36,027 nt of DNA from Hemicentrotus pulcherrimus. Taxonomy: Eukaryota > Echinodermata > Echinoidea > Camarodonta > Strongylocentrotidae. This document shows, one piece after another, positions 11,559 through 21,763 of the stretch. The notes beneath the pieces are model-generated. The model did no database searches, was not told where the DNA came from, and was given only the letters and a program-made list of their open reading frames with translations. Every line of letters begins with the position of its first letter. The first letter of the stretch is position 1. The stretch covers positions 56,350 through 92,376 of the forward strand of contig BEXV01001055.1 of NCBI GenBank assembly GCA_003118195.1, read 5' to 3'. Position numbers and translations under genes: made by a program.

Positions 11559-11632
11559 TGTAAAGTGCTTCGAGAGGGCCTTTCGGTCCTGAAAAGCGCT
11601 ATATAAGAACTAGCTGTTATTATTATAATTGT
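11559..11632 (+). mobile_element. LINE (L2/CR1-like) 3' tail or SINE carrying it
   Basis: TGTAAAGTGCTTCGAGAGG is followed by AAAAGCGCTATATAAGAACT and a TTATTATTAT tail. This arrangement, an AAAGYGCTT block, a GCGCTATATAA block and a short-repeat tail, is the conserved 3' end seen in L2-type LINEs and in SINEs that borrow their machinery in many animals. Only the tail is visible. The 5' sequence shows no reverse transcriptase frame and no clear polymerase III boxes, so this is a 5'-truncated insertion. The assignment is from memory of the motif, not a search. Confidence 0.6.
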
Positions 11633-11847
11633 TTCATAGTTGGACTTGAATCCAGTTTCACCTTTACAATCATATTTGTCTGTTGCTATTCACAAGCCAG
11701 AGAATGTGACATACTTTGATCCAGTTGTCTTAAAAACAATTAACATACAGCATCACATCACCTTTGTTTCACAAAAGTCCTATCTCAAATAAAAAGAAGA
11801 TAACTATAGAAGAAAAAACTGTTTGTAGAAAGAATGTGAATAATTGC

Positions 11848-11901
11848 AGGGTGGGGTGAAGTGAGATGGGGGTTGGGTGGGGTCGGGTGGTGTGGGGGCT
11901 G
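11848..11901 (+). repeat. G-rich block, possible G-quadruplex
   Basis: GGGTGGGG, GGGGGTTGGG, GGGGTCGGG and GGGGG follow one another within about 50 bases, which satisfies the loose four-run G-quadruplex pattern on the plus strand. No nearby gene start is visible to attach a role to. Confidence 0.6.
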
Positions 11902-12942
11902 AGGAATAGATGGATAGATGGCTTGATCAGCCACCAATCCTCTCTTTGTGTATCTGTATGATGATTGTCATCTAGAGGGTGTGACTCCTTGTCTCTCCCT
12001 CTCTCTCCATAAGCTCTGCATGTATCCTCCTCTGTCTAGGGGACAACCGCATGTTTCCTCCGGCTATCCTATATATAGCAATCCTCCTCCAGCGCCCATT
12101 TCCACCTCACATGAGACTTTCTTTCTTCAACAAAAGACACATAAAACACCATTATTAGATTATGTGCACTATGTGCACAGTGAACCCACTGTGATGGAGG
12201 TGGTGTTATATATAGATTTCCCAGAGTGATATATATAGTCTAATAGTCCAGCTCAATTGCTGTCACAATAGTGACATCATTTTTGCCATAATATGCTCAT
12301 TATAGTACATTATCTTCTATATTTGTAGCCATTGTGACTTGTAACCCTTTATAAATTCCATTGAGGTAATAGAACAATACTAAAAGTTGGAGAATATATA
12401 CTCCAGAATATTTCTCTTGTAACATGTACATTACATACGAATGCGGATTTGTAGCTTAACATCAGGGAGGGTTGCCGGAGTGAGAAAAAAAATCACTATC
12501 CGCTCCTAGAAGTTGAAAACCCACTTGATCTGAAGAACCTTCACCAAACTTGTTTGTTGTTGTTTTGTTCCCTTTTTTAATCGCCTTTTGTAATCGTTTG
12601 TAAATTAATATTGTGATTGTGTTTGATTCAATTAAAAATATGAATAAAAATAATAATAGTCCATCTCCCTTTTTTAGATAAATGTCTTGCGCATTTCATG
12701 ATTAAATATGGTTGCAAAGCATGCAATCAAGTCTAGTCTTTGGAACTTTTTCCCCTGAAGATGAAATGTCAAGATTGTGGTGATGATGTCTGGAAGACAA
12801 CGGGTTTCTTCCGTTTCTGTTTGTTTGGTCCTTGCTTTGTATAAATCATATCCTCTAGCTTTCACATGCATGTTGCATTGGATTGTTAAACATGCCACAA
12901 CATACAACCTTCAGTCTGAAACTAATGCGAGAAATGATACAC
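11902..12942. other. Non-coding DNA
   Basis: AT-rich. A small TC patch lies near 11990-12010 and a 7-bp hairpin (CACAGTG/CACTGTG) at 12175-12192. Open frames here are short and compositionally unremarkable. No gene seen. Confidence 0.55.
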
Positions 12943-13316
12943 AAGGCTAACAACTTCACATACATTTCATGGCCGAACAGATTAGTTCCTCATATCGTCT
13001 GCTAAGAGCAAAAATGGCTCAACCTTTTTACTTTTACTGAGAGCTATAAGCCTTCTGGCTGGTAGGAAATGATATCATGGTATTGAGGAACAAAGTTTGA
13101 GGTTGAGAAGAAATTGAAGAGACTTGAAGGGATGTTGACATTTCATGTTTGCTGATCTGTTAACCGCAAGGCCAACAACTTCACATTGACTTCATGGTCA
13201 GACAGTTTATTTCCTCATGTGAGTGCATCGTCAAAAAAAGACTGAAGGTTCAGGAGAAATTGAGAAAATTGAAGGAATCCCTTGGTTAACATGAGATTTT
13301 TTGCCAATCTGCAAAC
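12943..13316 (+). repeat. Old tandem duplication (unit about 225 bp)
   Basis: AAGGCTAACAACTTCACATA at 12943 recurs as AAGGCCAACAACTTCACATT at 13168, followed in both by TTCATGG, ACAG and TTCCTCAT. Further in, GAGAAGAAATTGAAGAGACT (13104) corresponds to GGAGAAATTGAGAAAATTGA (13252). The second copy is about 80 bp shorter in the middle. The copies are strongly diverged, so the event is old. Confidence 0.65.
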
Positions 13317-13672
13317 TCATATTTTTCACATTTTATCAATTACAGTATGGCTTAGGATGGGATACATTGCTGTGATGGCACGTTAGCTAAATCCTTGAAA
13401 ATTAACTTCCACAAGTTTCTTTTTGAGGTGATTAATTATTGTGGCCAGAAATTCTGATAACCCCCACCAGAATTTGATCTTGCAGGTATATTCCTAGATC
13501 AGAGATGGAATTTTAATTTTTTGAAGTTTTGGGGAACATTTTTTAAAAATTAGAGCTGCAGTCATCAATGAGGATATTCTAGCAGGAAAATGTCACTGAT
13601 AATCTGAAGTGATATAGGTATGAATAAACCCTGGCTATTACAGATTTTCACAAGATATTTTGCAATTTGAAT

Positions 13673-14030
13673 GACTTCCAGAACTTTTGTAATTCCAGAT
13701 GATAAGAATTTCTTCATTCTATCTCCTAGGAATCTTTAACTTCCAGAAAATTCATAAGCTGTTGTAGTGATACTACTCATGAGGAATTACAGAGCTTCGT
13801 TTAGATTTCTAGCTGTGGACAATTTATGAGGGCATTGCTAAAAAGACTTCCAGAACTTTTGATAAGTAAAGATGATGCAGGAATGATCACTGTAGATTAT
13901 TTAAATCTGTAATTTCTATAAGATGTATACCGTAGTGGCGTTGCTGCTCATGAGGAGTGACATATTCGTTGGGAGCTCGGTGGACAACGAGGGCATCATT
14001 AAAAAGAGAGAGCTGACATTTAAAGAAGTC
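13673..14030 (+). repeat. Old tandem duplication (unit about 172 bp)
   Basis: GACTTCCAGAACTTTTG occurs at 13673 and again at 13845. Downstream, GTAGTG, CTCATGAGGA and GAGGGCAT appear in order in both units (13764, 13776, 13828 and 13932, 13947, 13989). The open frame 13923-14120 is read from the second unit and extends to purine-rich sequence; it has no recognisable domain and I do not call it a gene. Confidence 0.65.
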
Positions 14031-14120
14031 AAGTGGCTTCCTGGAGCAGGAAAGGGTCTTGGTTATGACCCTCAGAGGGGATCGGAGTTCCGTTGGTTAG
14101 AGGCTTTTGAACTCTCATGA

Positions 14121-14640
14121 AAGCGAGAGAGGGTAGAAGGAAGACGAGATGGATACAGTTAGGAGATAGAGAAAATAGAGGAGTGTGGAGACTTTGCATT
14201 AAGATTGAAAGAGAGATACAGAGAAAGAGAGAGAGAGAGAGGGAGAAAATACAGGATTGTGAAGAGTGTGAGAGAAAGAGAAAAGAGAGAGACAGAAAGA
14301 AAGAAAGAATAGTGTGGGTGAGACAGAAAAGAGAGAGAGAGAGTCGGAGGCAAGGAAGAAAAATGCCTTAAGAGGTATAAGAAACTGACTAAGAGAAGAG
14401 TTAGAAGAGGGGAGAAAATACAAGAATGAAAGAGAGAGAGAGAGAGAGAGAGATAGTGAAAGAGCAAGAAAGAGTGTGAAGGTAATGGAGGAAATTATAG
14501 TTCCTAACATCAATGAGAAAAAAAAAATAGAGATGAATAAAAAGATGATTCAACAAAGAGTGAATTATGAGTTGAAAAGGTACATTTTTGAGGATAGAGG
14601 GATGGGGATATGACGAGAGAGATGAAGAAGGAAAGAAACA
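14121..14640 (+). repeat. Polypurine (GA)n region
   Basis: The plus strand is mostly A and G, with (GA)n cores near 14226-14242, 14328-14342 and 14428-14452. Overlapping open frames on both strands (Arg/Glu/Lys-rich on plus, Ser/Leu-rich on minus) are what GA repeats give in translation. No gene. This is the only large tract in the window with purines on the plus strand. Confidence 0.85.
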
Positions 14641-14937
14641 GGAAACTGCATTGAGGGATTGACCCGTTGGAACTAATACAATAGATCGATTAAATGAGAA
14701 ACATACAAATTTGAACTTTTCAACAGTGCTCCTAAATGTTTTGAACATTCAGGAAGATGATGTCATCTTGTTCACGTCAAGACTTTTGTATTTAGGAATA
14801 AACAAAAGTGCTTGACAGATTGTGAATTGAGCCTATTTGGTTTTTAATTCTCTCTGACAGGCAAAGACATGGAAGTTTGGCTCGGTATCAGGACTTTATA
14901 ATGTCTTCCCTAAGAAAACAGAATATAGGTCACTTCT

Positions 14938-15189
14938 GTGTACATTGTCTTCTCCATCCGTCTATCTCTTCCTTTCTCTTTTACTTTCCTACTTACCCTT
15001 CTCTCCCTCTCTCTCTCTCTTTCTAAATCTCTTTTCTCTATTTCTTGCTTCCCCCACACCCTCTCTCTGACTCTCTATGTCTATCATCTATGTTCCCTTT
15101 CTTCCCATTCTCCTTTTTTCTCAGTCTTTCTTCAATACGTTACTTCAAAGTTTTTTTTCTTTTCTCTCCTTTTTCACACTCCTTTTTAG
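14938..15189 (+). repeat. Polypyrimidine (TC)n region
   Basis: T/C-dominated on the plus strand with a (CT)n core at about 14999-15023. It lies 300 bases after the large GA tract, so the two regions are complementary in composition and could pair as an imperfect inverted repeat. Open frames through it are low-complexity artefacts. Confidence 0.8.
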
Positions 15190-15689
15190 AATGCTGAAGC
15201 AGTACTGTATATTGCAAGATGATATAGGTTATAGGAGGCATAATCAGTGGTATAGCAGTGATCTCATAATTATGGGGTCCTAAATTTCAGACAAAGTTAA
15301 TGCATTAGCATTAGTACTAAGGCATTATTCCTCAAACCTTAAATCCCTTGGATAGGACATGTATGCAAAGTTAAAGCTGGAGATTCCCCTGGTTGCTCAA
15401 ATGCTTACCTAAAGCACATGCATACTTGCTTTATTCAAAATGAGGTGAAGTTAATCAGTAATCAATAAAAGTGAATGAATGTCTATGGTCATATTTAATA
15501 AATATGATGCTCCTTCTTGATTTGAAAGTCTATGTGAAGACAGTTTGGTATGAAGAGGCAGAGCTTAAGTTGCATTTAACGGTTGATGTGTGGATTGAGC
15601 TGCTCTCAGAATGTCAAACAAGCTGTGTAGGACAGAACGATGGAAAGCCAGGAAATATGACAAATACCCCTCTCATCGTATTTCAGGTC

Positions 15690-16412
15690 AGCGGAAATTA
15701 GGTGCAGTGGGCACTTGTAGAGGGTTGCCAGCCTGTGACGTTGCGAACCTGGCCAAGCAATCCAGTCAGCTTCTTGACTCTCCCTGCTTCGATCACAGGC
15801 CAGCCGATAAGTTATGTTTCGATGTGTGCCTGTGAGCAGCGTGTGCCATCCCCGAGGTGCTCACATGTTGAATCTGCGTGTGCGTTTGACGTTTAACCCA
15901 CCCCTGGCGAAGAGCCACATGCACGTCTCAGTCACCTACTTGCGATCACTTATTAGACCTCGCATCTATCTCTGAGTATACATACACAGTGAATAATTGG
16001 ACTGGAGACCAGCGAGCACCACGCTTGGCAGCGCTTCACATTTCGCAGTGGAAGAACAAAATTAGAGAAGAAACCTCAAGTCGGTTGATCCCAGAAAGGC
16101 CAGCTTCTTATCAGATTGGTTTGGTTTTTATGACTGACATCTCGCCCTTATCTTGATTGGTGATCACACCTCTCCTATAGCAGCGGAGGAAATCAATGGT
16201 TAATAATTCAACTCTCTCTCGATCTGTTCTCTCCTTGATCTTAGGGGTTGATGAGGATATCTTCAAGGTATTAATGAAACAAATCTGTGTAGTTCTGCAG
16301 GAAATCTTTGATGTTTGGCTTCTCTTGTCTTGACTGGATATCTAGGATTAGTCACTAGTGGATTGATTATACGCCTAGCCTTCCTGGAGTGGAGTTGGTT
16401 TGTTGTGAAGCA
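15690..16412 (+). promoter_or_regulatory. CpG-richer block ending in GTAAGT: candidate promoter and first exon
   Basis: Against a CpG-poor background this block has many CG dinucleotides (for example around 15738-15745, 15850-15895 and 16010-16045). It ends with AAGCA|GTAAGT, a near-ideal splice donor with the intron starting at 16413. It lies about 1.7 kb upstream of the candidate untranslated exon at 18122 on the same strand. That fits a transcription start and non-coding first exon for the gene beginning at 19291. No TATA box or initiator can be placed with confidence, and the short overlapping frames (15471-15896) look like by-products of richer composition. This is inference from composition and the donor only. 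Confidence 0.35.
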
Positions 16413-18121
16413 GTAAGTCTGCTTGTACTCTATTCCTAGCAATAATGATGTTTGATTTTCTTCCCTTTTCTTTTAGCATCTTGTGATCATAGTAAGCGGT
16501 CAATATGGTTGTGTTGAAATATTAGTGAGACAATTGTGAGCAGTATAACTAGCTTTATTGAATGACAAATGTACCATTGGAAGGAAAGATCAGGACTGAG
16601 AAAAGTAAAACTGCTTCTTCTTTTTCCTCAATTTTCAAAGAATGTATATAAAGTGTGATTATATATTTTTTTAAATTGTCAGTAAAAATGTCAGCCCTGT
16701 TGTAGTCGATACCCGTTTGACCTGTATTCTATTATCAAATCTTGATGAAACTTTGTATTAATGTTACATAAAAGAACCTTTTATTGCAAATAATGTTTAA
16801 ATGACCTCCAGAAACACCTTTCAAATTTCTTCTCATATTCGTACAGTAAATATTAACAGCTTTTGAAATGAGACTCAAAGACTCAAGATTTTTTAATGTG
16901 ATATTTTCTTCAGTTAGACTATGATAGTACCGGTATTCAATTTGTTCTTTGCCTTCTGTATTTGATTCAAGATATTAATACACTTGCTGTGGATTTATCA
17001 TATGAACTTGACAAGTAGGTCACATTTTTGAGAATCATTTATCTCCCTATCCCTCTCTGTCTTCTATATTTCAGTGTTCAGTCACCAGGTGTGATATATC
17101 ACTTGTTTAGAATCAGAAAGGCGTTAATTCTGTGTAAAAGTAAATGATCTAATTATAATGCCCTTCTGGCTCTAAAGCAGACACAATTATTGTGTACTTC
17201 ATCTACCTTTTATCCTGTTTAATATAATGTGCAACATGCTAAATCTTAATTATAATGAAGAAATATAGATGAAATCACTTGCATATATTCACCAATCTTT
17301 ATAAAAATGCAGTGAAATTTATCAAGCAAAATGCTGTTATTCTGTCAAACCAGTTTGATCCTCAGAAGCACTGCTTTCAATTTTTTGTTTTACTTTTCAA
17401 GATGAAAGTGAACCCTTGTAGTACGTAGCTTTATGAAGGATTCTTAATTGAAGTGTCCATCAAAGGCAGATTCTCAAAGTCTAAGTAAAAGCAGATGCTT
17501 CATTTCATTATCAATATTTTATCTGTTGAGTGTCATATCTTGGTACTCACATCCTCCTGCATGTCATCAGATCGGCCAACATAGAACATTGTAAAACGCT
17601 CATTCCTCAAGAGCACTTCCTTATCCATAGCAAGCATTTTTCCAGGTTCTGTGATTATATGTTAAAGGATACGTATTGTTTTTTTACAATCTGTGAAATC
17701 AAGGAATTAAGGGACATTCTTTTGGTAATTTTATCATTCTTGTGTATGTTTCACTTTTATCTGTCTGTTATCTATACCTATATGTTTATTTATCAAATTG
17801 ATAATAATTTTCAATATAAATTTCCTTGAAATACCATCAGGAAATGTGTGATGTAGAATAAAACATTAATCTATCTATGATGTACTTGTCACCCCATTGG
17901 GTTGTGTTGAGTATATGTAATTAAATTTATTCAGGAGAAAAAATTATTTTCCCGCTTACCTCAACTCAGGGTTTCATTATATGTGTATTTGTTAGTTTTA
18001 AATCATAGGAATGTGACAAATTGCTTTAAGGTCCTGTACCAGAACTGCTCACAGCCTTTACACCTGATTTCTATCTGTGATGATACCCTTGTTAACCTGC
18101 TATCTTCTTGTTACTTGACAG
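16413..18121. other. Non-coding DNA, probably 5' intron
   Basis: AT-rich sequence with no supported gene. It contains palindromic repeat copy 3 (17110-17172). If the donor at 16413 is used, this stretch is the intron leading to the acceptor at 18120-18121, which has a pyrimidine-rich lead (CTATCTTCTTGTTACTTGAC). Confidence 0.5.
17110..17172. repeat. Short palindromic dispersed repeat, copy 3
   Basis: Left half AATCAGAAAGGCGTTAATTC, right half TAATGCCCTTCTGGCTC, imperfect inverted complements around a loop containing GTGTAAAAGTAAATGATC. Clearly the same family as the copies at 2627 and 31161. Confidence 0.7.
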
Positions 18122-18218
18122 GTGCAGCGAAGTCCAGTTAGTCTATGAACTATCACTGTGGACCTCTCAGGAATATTACATCACTGCCAAGATTGTAGCA
18201 TTGCCAGCAACTAGTCAG
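18122..18218 (+). other. Candidate 5'UTR exon
   Basis: A 97-base segment is bracketed by a pyrimidine-rich acceptor ending TTACTTGACAG and a strong donor TCAG|GTGAGT. It cannot be coding throughout: all three frames contain stops, and its one ATG (18145) opens an 18-codon frame ending in TAG inside the segment. It is most simply a leader exon spliced to the acceptor at 18967-18968, where the start codon exon begins. RNA evidence would settle it; the splice signals alone are good but not proof. Confidence 0.5.
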
Positions 18219-18968
18219 GTGAGTGCATGTTATTACTGTATATAGTGTGAGGGTGTTTGAAAATATTTTGCGATGAGTTACAGAATAGTCTTAAATGTTC
18301 TTATTGGCATGAGGATCAAGAAAAAGAAACAAACGTATTTCTCCAAAGCGGATGATTAAGTTACATCAACAGATTTTTTTTCCAGTCACTAACTGACAAT
18401 CAACTTGCTTTACAAGTTATGTATTAGATCATTTTGCTTTTCTTTTATCTCTTCCTTTACTCTGTCTATCTGTCTTTCCTTATTTCTCTCACTCCTCCCT
18501 CTCCCTCTCTCTCTGTCTCTATCTCTTCTATGTCTCTGTCTTTCTTTTATTGAATGTCATTCTAAGTATAACACTAAGATTCTGTCTCCCTCTCCTTTTC
18601 TTGTCACATGAGCATATGTTCCCTGCCAAACATTCGACCCATCCCCCCAGCTTAAAATATCAACCCACTCACTGATGCCGAGATCTGATAAAAGCCCAAA
18701 GCGATTTGAGGATTGTTTGATTTGTAACAGAATGATTCCTATTCTAATCCAGACAAATGCAGTCTGGGTTGGCTACTCCTTGCTAGCCCCACCCCTTCCT
18801 TGCTTACGTCATGAGCCTATCAGAGTAGTCGTTGAAACCAACCCAATCTATCATTAACACAATGCGTACCATCTTTCCACTTCACCTTCAATTGATTTCC
18901 CTCCCTCCTCCTTCCACCCCTACTTGAAAACTTTCTTGACTGTGCATTGTTTACCATTTCCTTGGCAG
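18219..18968 (+). other. Candidate intron in the 5'UTR
   Basis: It begins GTGAGT and ends in a long pyrimidine-rich run and TTCCTTGGCAG. It contains a TC-rich microsatellite patch (about 18440-18545). A short frame at 18675-18857 has no domain and lies inside the intron, so it is not called. Confidence 0.5.
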
Positions 18969-19290
18969 GCCAGCAGATGGCAGGCTCATGGGATCTGAAT
19001 CGGTTGGATAAGCGCCAGACGCTTCGTTAGCACTGTCGTCAGATGTCTGCATCCTTCCTGGACACAATAGCGTTAAAGAGGGATCGGGCGAGAGACGTCA
19101 GAGCACACTGCCTCAGCACCAAACAAGACTAGGCCCGGAGGCTGAATTAGAAGTCAGCTTCCTTTTTAGGGGAATAAAAACATGTTCAATGTGGATCGCA
19201 ATGTGCTTGGAGATCTGACTCGGGGACTGCATAATTGTCTCGTCACTGTGATTTAATGTGCTTTGGAAGAGACTAGTTTGGAATACAATC
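18969..19290 (+). other. 5'UTR part of the start-codon exon
   Basis: This follows the acceptor at 18967-18968 and leads into the main reading frame. An in-frame TGA at 19249-19251 separates upstream sequence from the start at 19291; the codon at 19258 is GTG, so it is not a likely start. The leader has several upstream ATGs. The first, at 18977, opens a 17-residue frame ending with TAG at 19028-19030 and out of frame with the main start. Such upstream frames often lower translation; that is a general expectation, not shown here. Confidence 0.55.
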
Positions 19291-20788
19291 ATGGCAGAGA
19301 ATAGGAATATGACGAGGGTTAAGGACTGTGAGAAGTCCGAAGCCCCTCCAGGCTTGAGCCACATCAAGGACTCTGAAGAATGGGGCTCTATTGCTGACTT
19401 GCTGAAAAGCATTGAGAACACTAACAAGAGCCGTTGTGCCAAAGTGAAATCCCCTCCCCCTCCTCAGCCTAGGATGCCACCATTGACTGAGAATATACAA
19501 AGTGCTGAGCTAGAAGGCATGCCCAATCTGCTAGAGTTACAACAAGGTCAGGGCATGCAACAACTTAATCATCTATTAAGGCTAATGGATCAAATGTGTG
19601 CCCTTAAGATGCAAAACTCTAAGTTGAGAGAACAAGCCGAGTATCTTGCGGCTATCAAAAACTTGCACGAGCTGAGGAATGAGACAATGCGGCAGAACTG
19701 CCATTGTGAGGCTCAACGGAGGGCTTCAGACCTAAGCAGTAGCAGTGGATCAAGGTTTGAACACACCCATGCAACGGGGGAATCACTGTCTGAACCAGAG
19801 AGCCAGGTCGGTGAGGACATGGATGGAGACATCGCAGTGAGAGGCGAGAAGAGAGGGCGCTCTTCAAAGAGAGACGGTAAGAACAAAAGTATCAAAAAGC
19901 GTAGTAGATCTCTAGATCCATTTGGTGAAGAGGGAGATAGCAAGGAGAGGAGCAAACAGGGTCTATTCTCAAAGATTGAGAAGATGAAAGAGAAATTAAC
20001 CAATCGTAGGGGTAGCGTCAAGCGCCGCTCCAACTCTAGAGGAGACGGGGCGAAGTCAGATGACGAGGTTGAGGAAGGCAAATCTGGTCCTCCATTCCAT
20101 GTGGATGGTTTGGAAACCAAGTCAGAGGATAGTGGGATTTATCATGTTGGTCCTGATGATTTAGCTGCTGCTGCAAGACTTGAAGCATTCATACAAAAAT
20201 CCACTGATGATATATCAGACAATGAAGATATTTTCCAAGGCACTGTGCCACCTAGCTGGGCCAGGACAGCCGTGCTTGCGCAAACTCGTAGAAAGGGTAG
20301 TGATCTATCAACCGGTAGCTCAAATGAAGACTATCTGGAATCTAAACCGAAAAGAACTTCACCAAGCGAAGAACGCAAGTCAAATCTGGCATCTGGGGCA
20401 CAGCAAGAGACAGACGAGATCTCAATGAAGAGATCACGATTCCGTAGAACCGCTACTTGCCCAGACAATACATCATTTGATGAAGTTGATGGAGATCGAA
20501 TGGGTGTGGCACGGTCGATGGGACCAGTGGAGGAGAAACTGAAGCAGAAGCGTCTTCTACAGAGCCATAGCTTAGACATCGAGATGACGGACGCTAGTGG
20601 TGTGTCAGAGAGGGAATCGGGTCGGATGTCAGGGTCAGAGTTCAAACAACCTCAGAAAAGGAAGTATTTCAGGAAGAGTCATACGGTGGATATTGACAAT
20701 CACTCCTCGTCTTCGGTATCTATAGATGGAGCGTTCAAGGATGTCAGGTCTCCTAAAGCTTCACCACCAGAAAAGAAGAAACAGCGAG
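19291..20788 (+). CDS. Coiled-coil, Ser-rich basic protein of unknown family (first coding exon)
   Basis: I do not recognise the family. The start ATG sits in a strong context (A at -3, G at +4) after an in-frame stop. The exon encodes residues 1-499 plus the first base of codon 500 and ends CGAG|GTAAGA, an excellent donor. In order: an acidic/aromatic N-terminal segment (EEWGSIADLLKSIE, 29-42); a proline run (54-60); a likely coiled coil (about 78-135, with LLRLMDQM and heptad-spaced Leu/Met); a Ser/Gly-rich linker; basic clusters that could be nuclear localisation signals (187-207, 239-250); and a long low-complexity tail. Basic-Ser/Thr motifs recur: RSRSLDPF at 204, RRKGSDLS at 333, RRTATCPD at 385, SHSLDIE at 425 and RKSHTVDID at 461. 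These resemble sites for basophilic kinases or 14-3-3 proteins (inference). No catalytic domain, signal peptide or membrane segment is seen, suggesting an intracellular scaffold or cytoskeletal/nuclear adaptor. Confidence 0.85.
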
Positions 20789-20794
20789 GTAAGA

Positions 20795-21430
20795 GCCTTG
20801 TCTTTCAATCCATGCTCGCTATCCATATAAACCTTTTGATTTGCAATCAACCTCATCATCTAACAAAAGAGTGCCTTGTAATCATCATCATTTTGAGCTT
20901 GCAGCATGGTGTTTCCCTCCCTCTCGTATCATCTCTGCTTTCATCCATGATCATGTGCTTCTATCATATATCTAAAGAAACAAGCGTTTTATAATCATGA
21001 TCATCAAGGGGTTTCAGCATGGTTTCTTGCAATATCTTCTATGCTATTGTTCATGTACATTATACGCTTCTTTTGTATGTAATGTTTTATGAATACGCGT
21101 TGTATGATCATGGTGGAGAGTTTTTCAGCAAGATTTCCTGTATTCTCTTCTCTGCTTTCATACATTTGTCATGTGCTTTTTATACATCTAATGAAAAAGG
21201 GTTATGTAATGTAATCAGATAGAGTTTCTAACTCATTTCCCTGTGCTATATTAGCTTTCATTTATTGTCATATTCTTTTATCTTGCATTTACTGAATACA
21301 GTTGTATAAAGTCATAATTACTAAAAACTTACAGCTATGTTTCATTTGCTATTTCATCTGCTTGTATACATTGTACTTTGCTTCTTAGCATATTGCAATA
21401 TATGCTTGATTATTTTAAAGTGAGGTAATT
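20795..21430 (+). repeat. Decayed tandem array, unit about 111 bp
   Basis: Unit starts marked by CAGCATGG-like sequence appear at 20902, 21015, 21126 (CAGCAAGAT), about 21238 and 21332 (CAGCTATG). Each is followed by a pyrimidine stretch, GCTTTCAT or a similar word, a TCATGT word, CTTCTATNATAT-like sequence, then AATCATGATCA-like or TGTAATC-like sequence. Spacing is 113, 111, about 112 and 94. A further partial unit probably precedes 20902, reaching the splice donor. The units are well diverged. The short open frame 21019-21222 is read from this array and is not called. Confidence 0.6.
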
Positions 21431-21763
21431 ATAGGATTTACTGAACTTGTAACCAATAAACTTTATATAAAGTTTGAACAACAGTTGTATTCTATCTGAA
21501 GATCTCAAAGTTCTGCATGGTTTATATTGTTTCCAGATAGACAAGGAAACTAGACCCTTGGCATGTTGTTCTGTGATATACATTGTAAGAAGTTATTTGA
21601 ATACCATGAGCATGTGCATTATGTTATCTTAAAGTTAACAACTAAATTATTCATCCCCTTACAAGGTTTTGTAATTTTATAAGTAGGTGAAAAATTGATT
21701 TGTCCTGATTTATGCTTCTTAAGAATGTGACATATGAAAGCTTACATCTAAAAGTATTAAACA

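Noticed and set aside
14117..14748. Arg/Glu-rich plus-strand and Ser/Leu-rich minus-strand frames
   Set aside because: These are complementary readings of one GA repeat region.
18675..18857. 60-codon frame just upstream of the start-codon exon
   Set aside because: It lies within a candidate intron, has no domain, and includes an imperfect inverted pair of GGGTTGG/CCAACCC words.
19258..19290. Upstream extension of the main frame by 11 codons
   Set aside because: The first codon is GTG, an in-frame TGA lies just before it at 19249, and the ATG at 19291 has a strong start context.
19655..20645. Minus-strand frames of 70-135 codons opposite the first coding exon
   Set aside because: They are antisense shadows of the plus-strand coding sequence with no domain or splice support.
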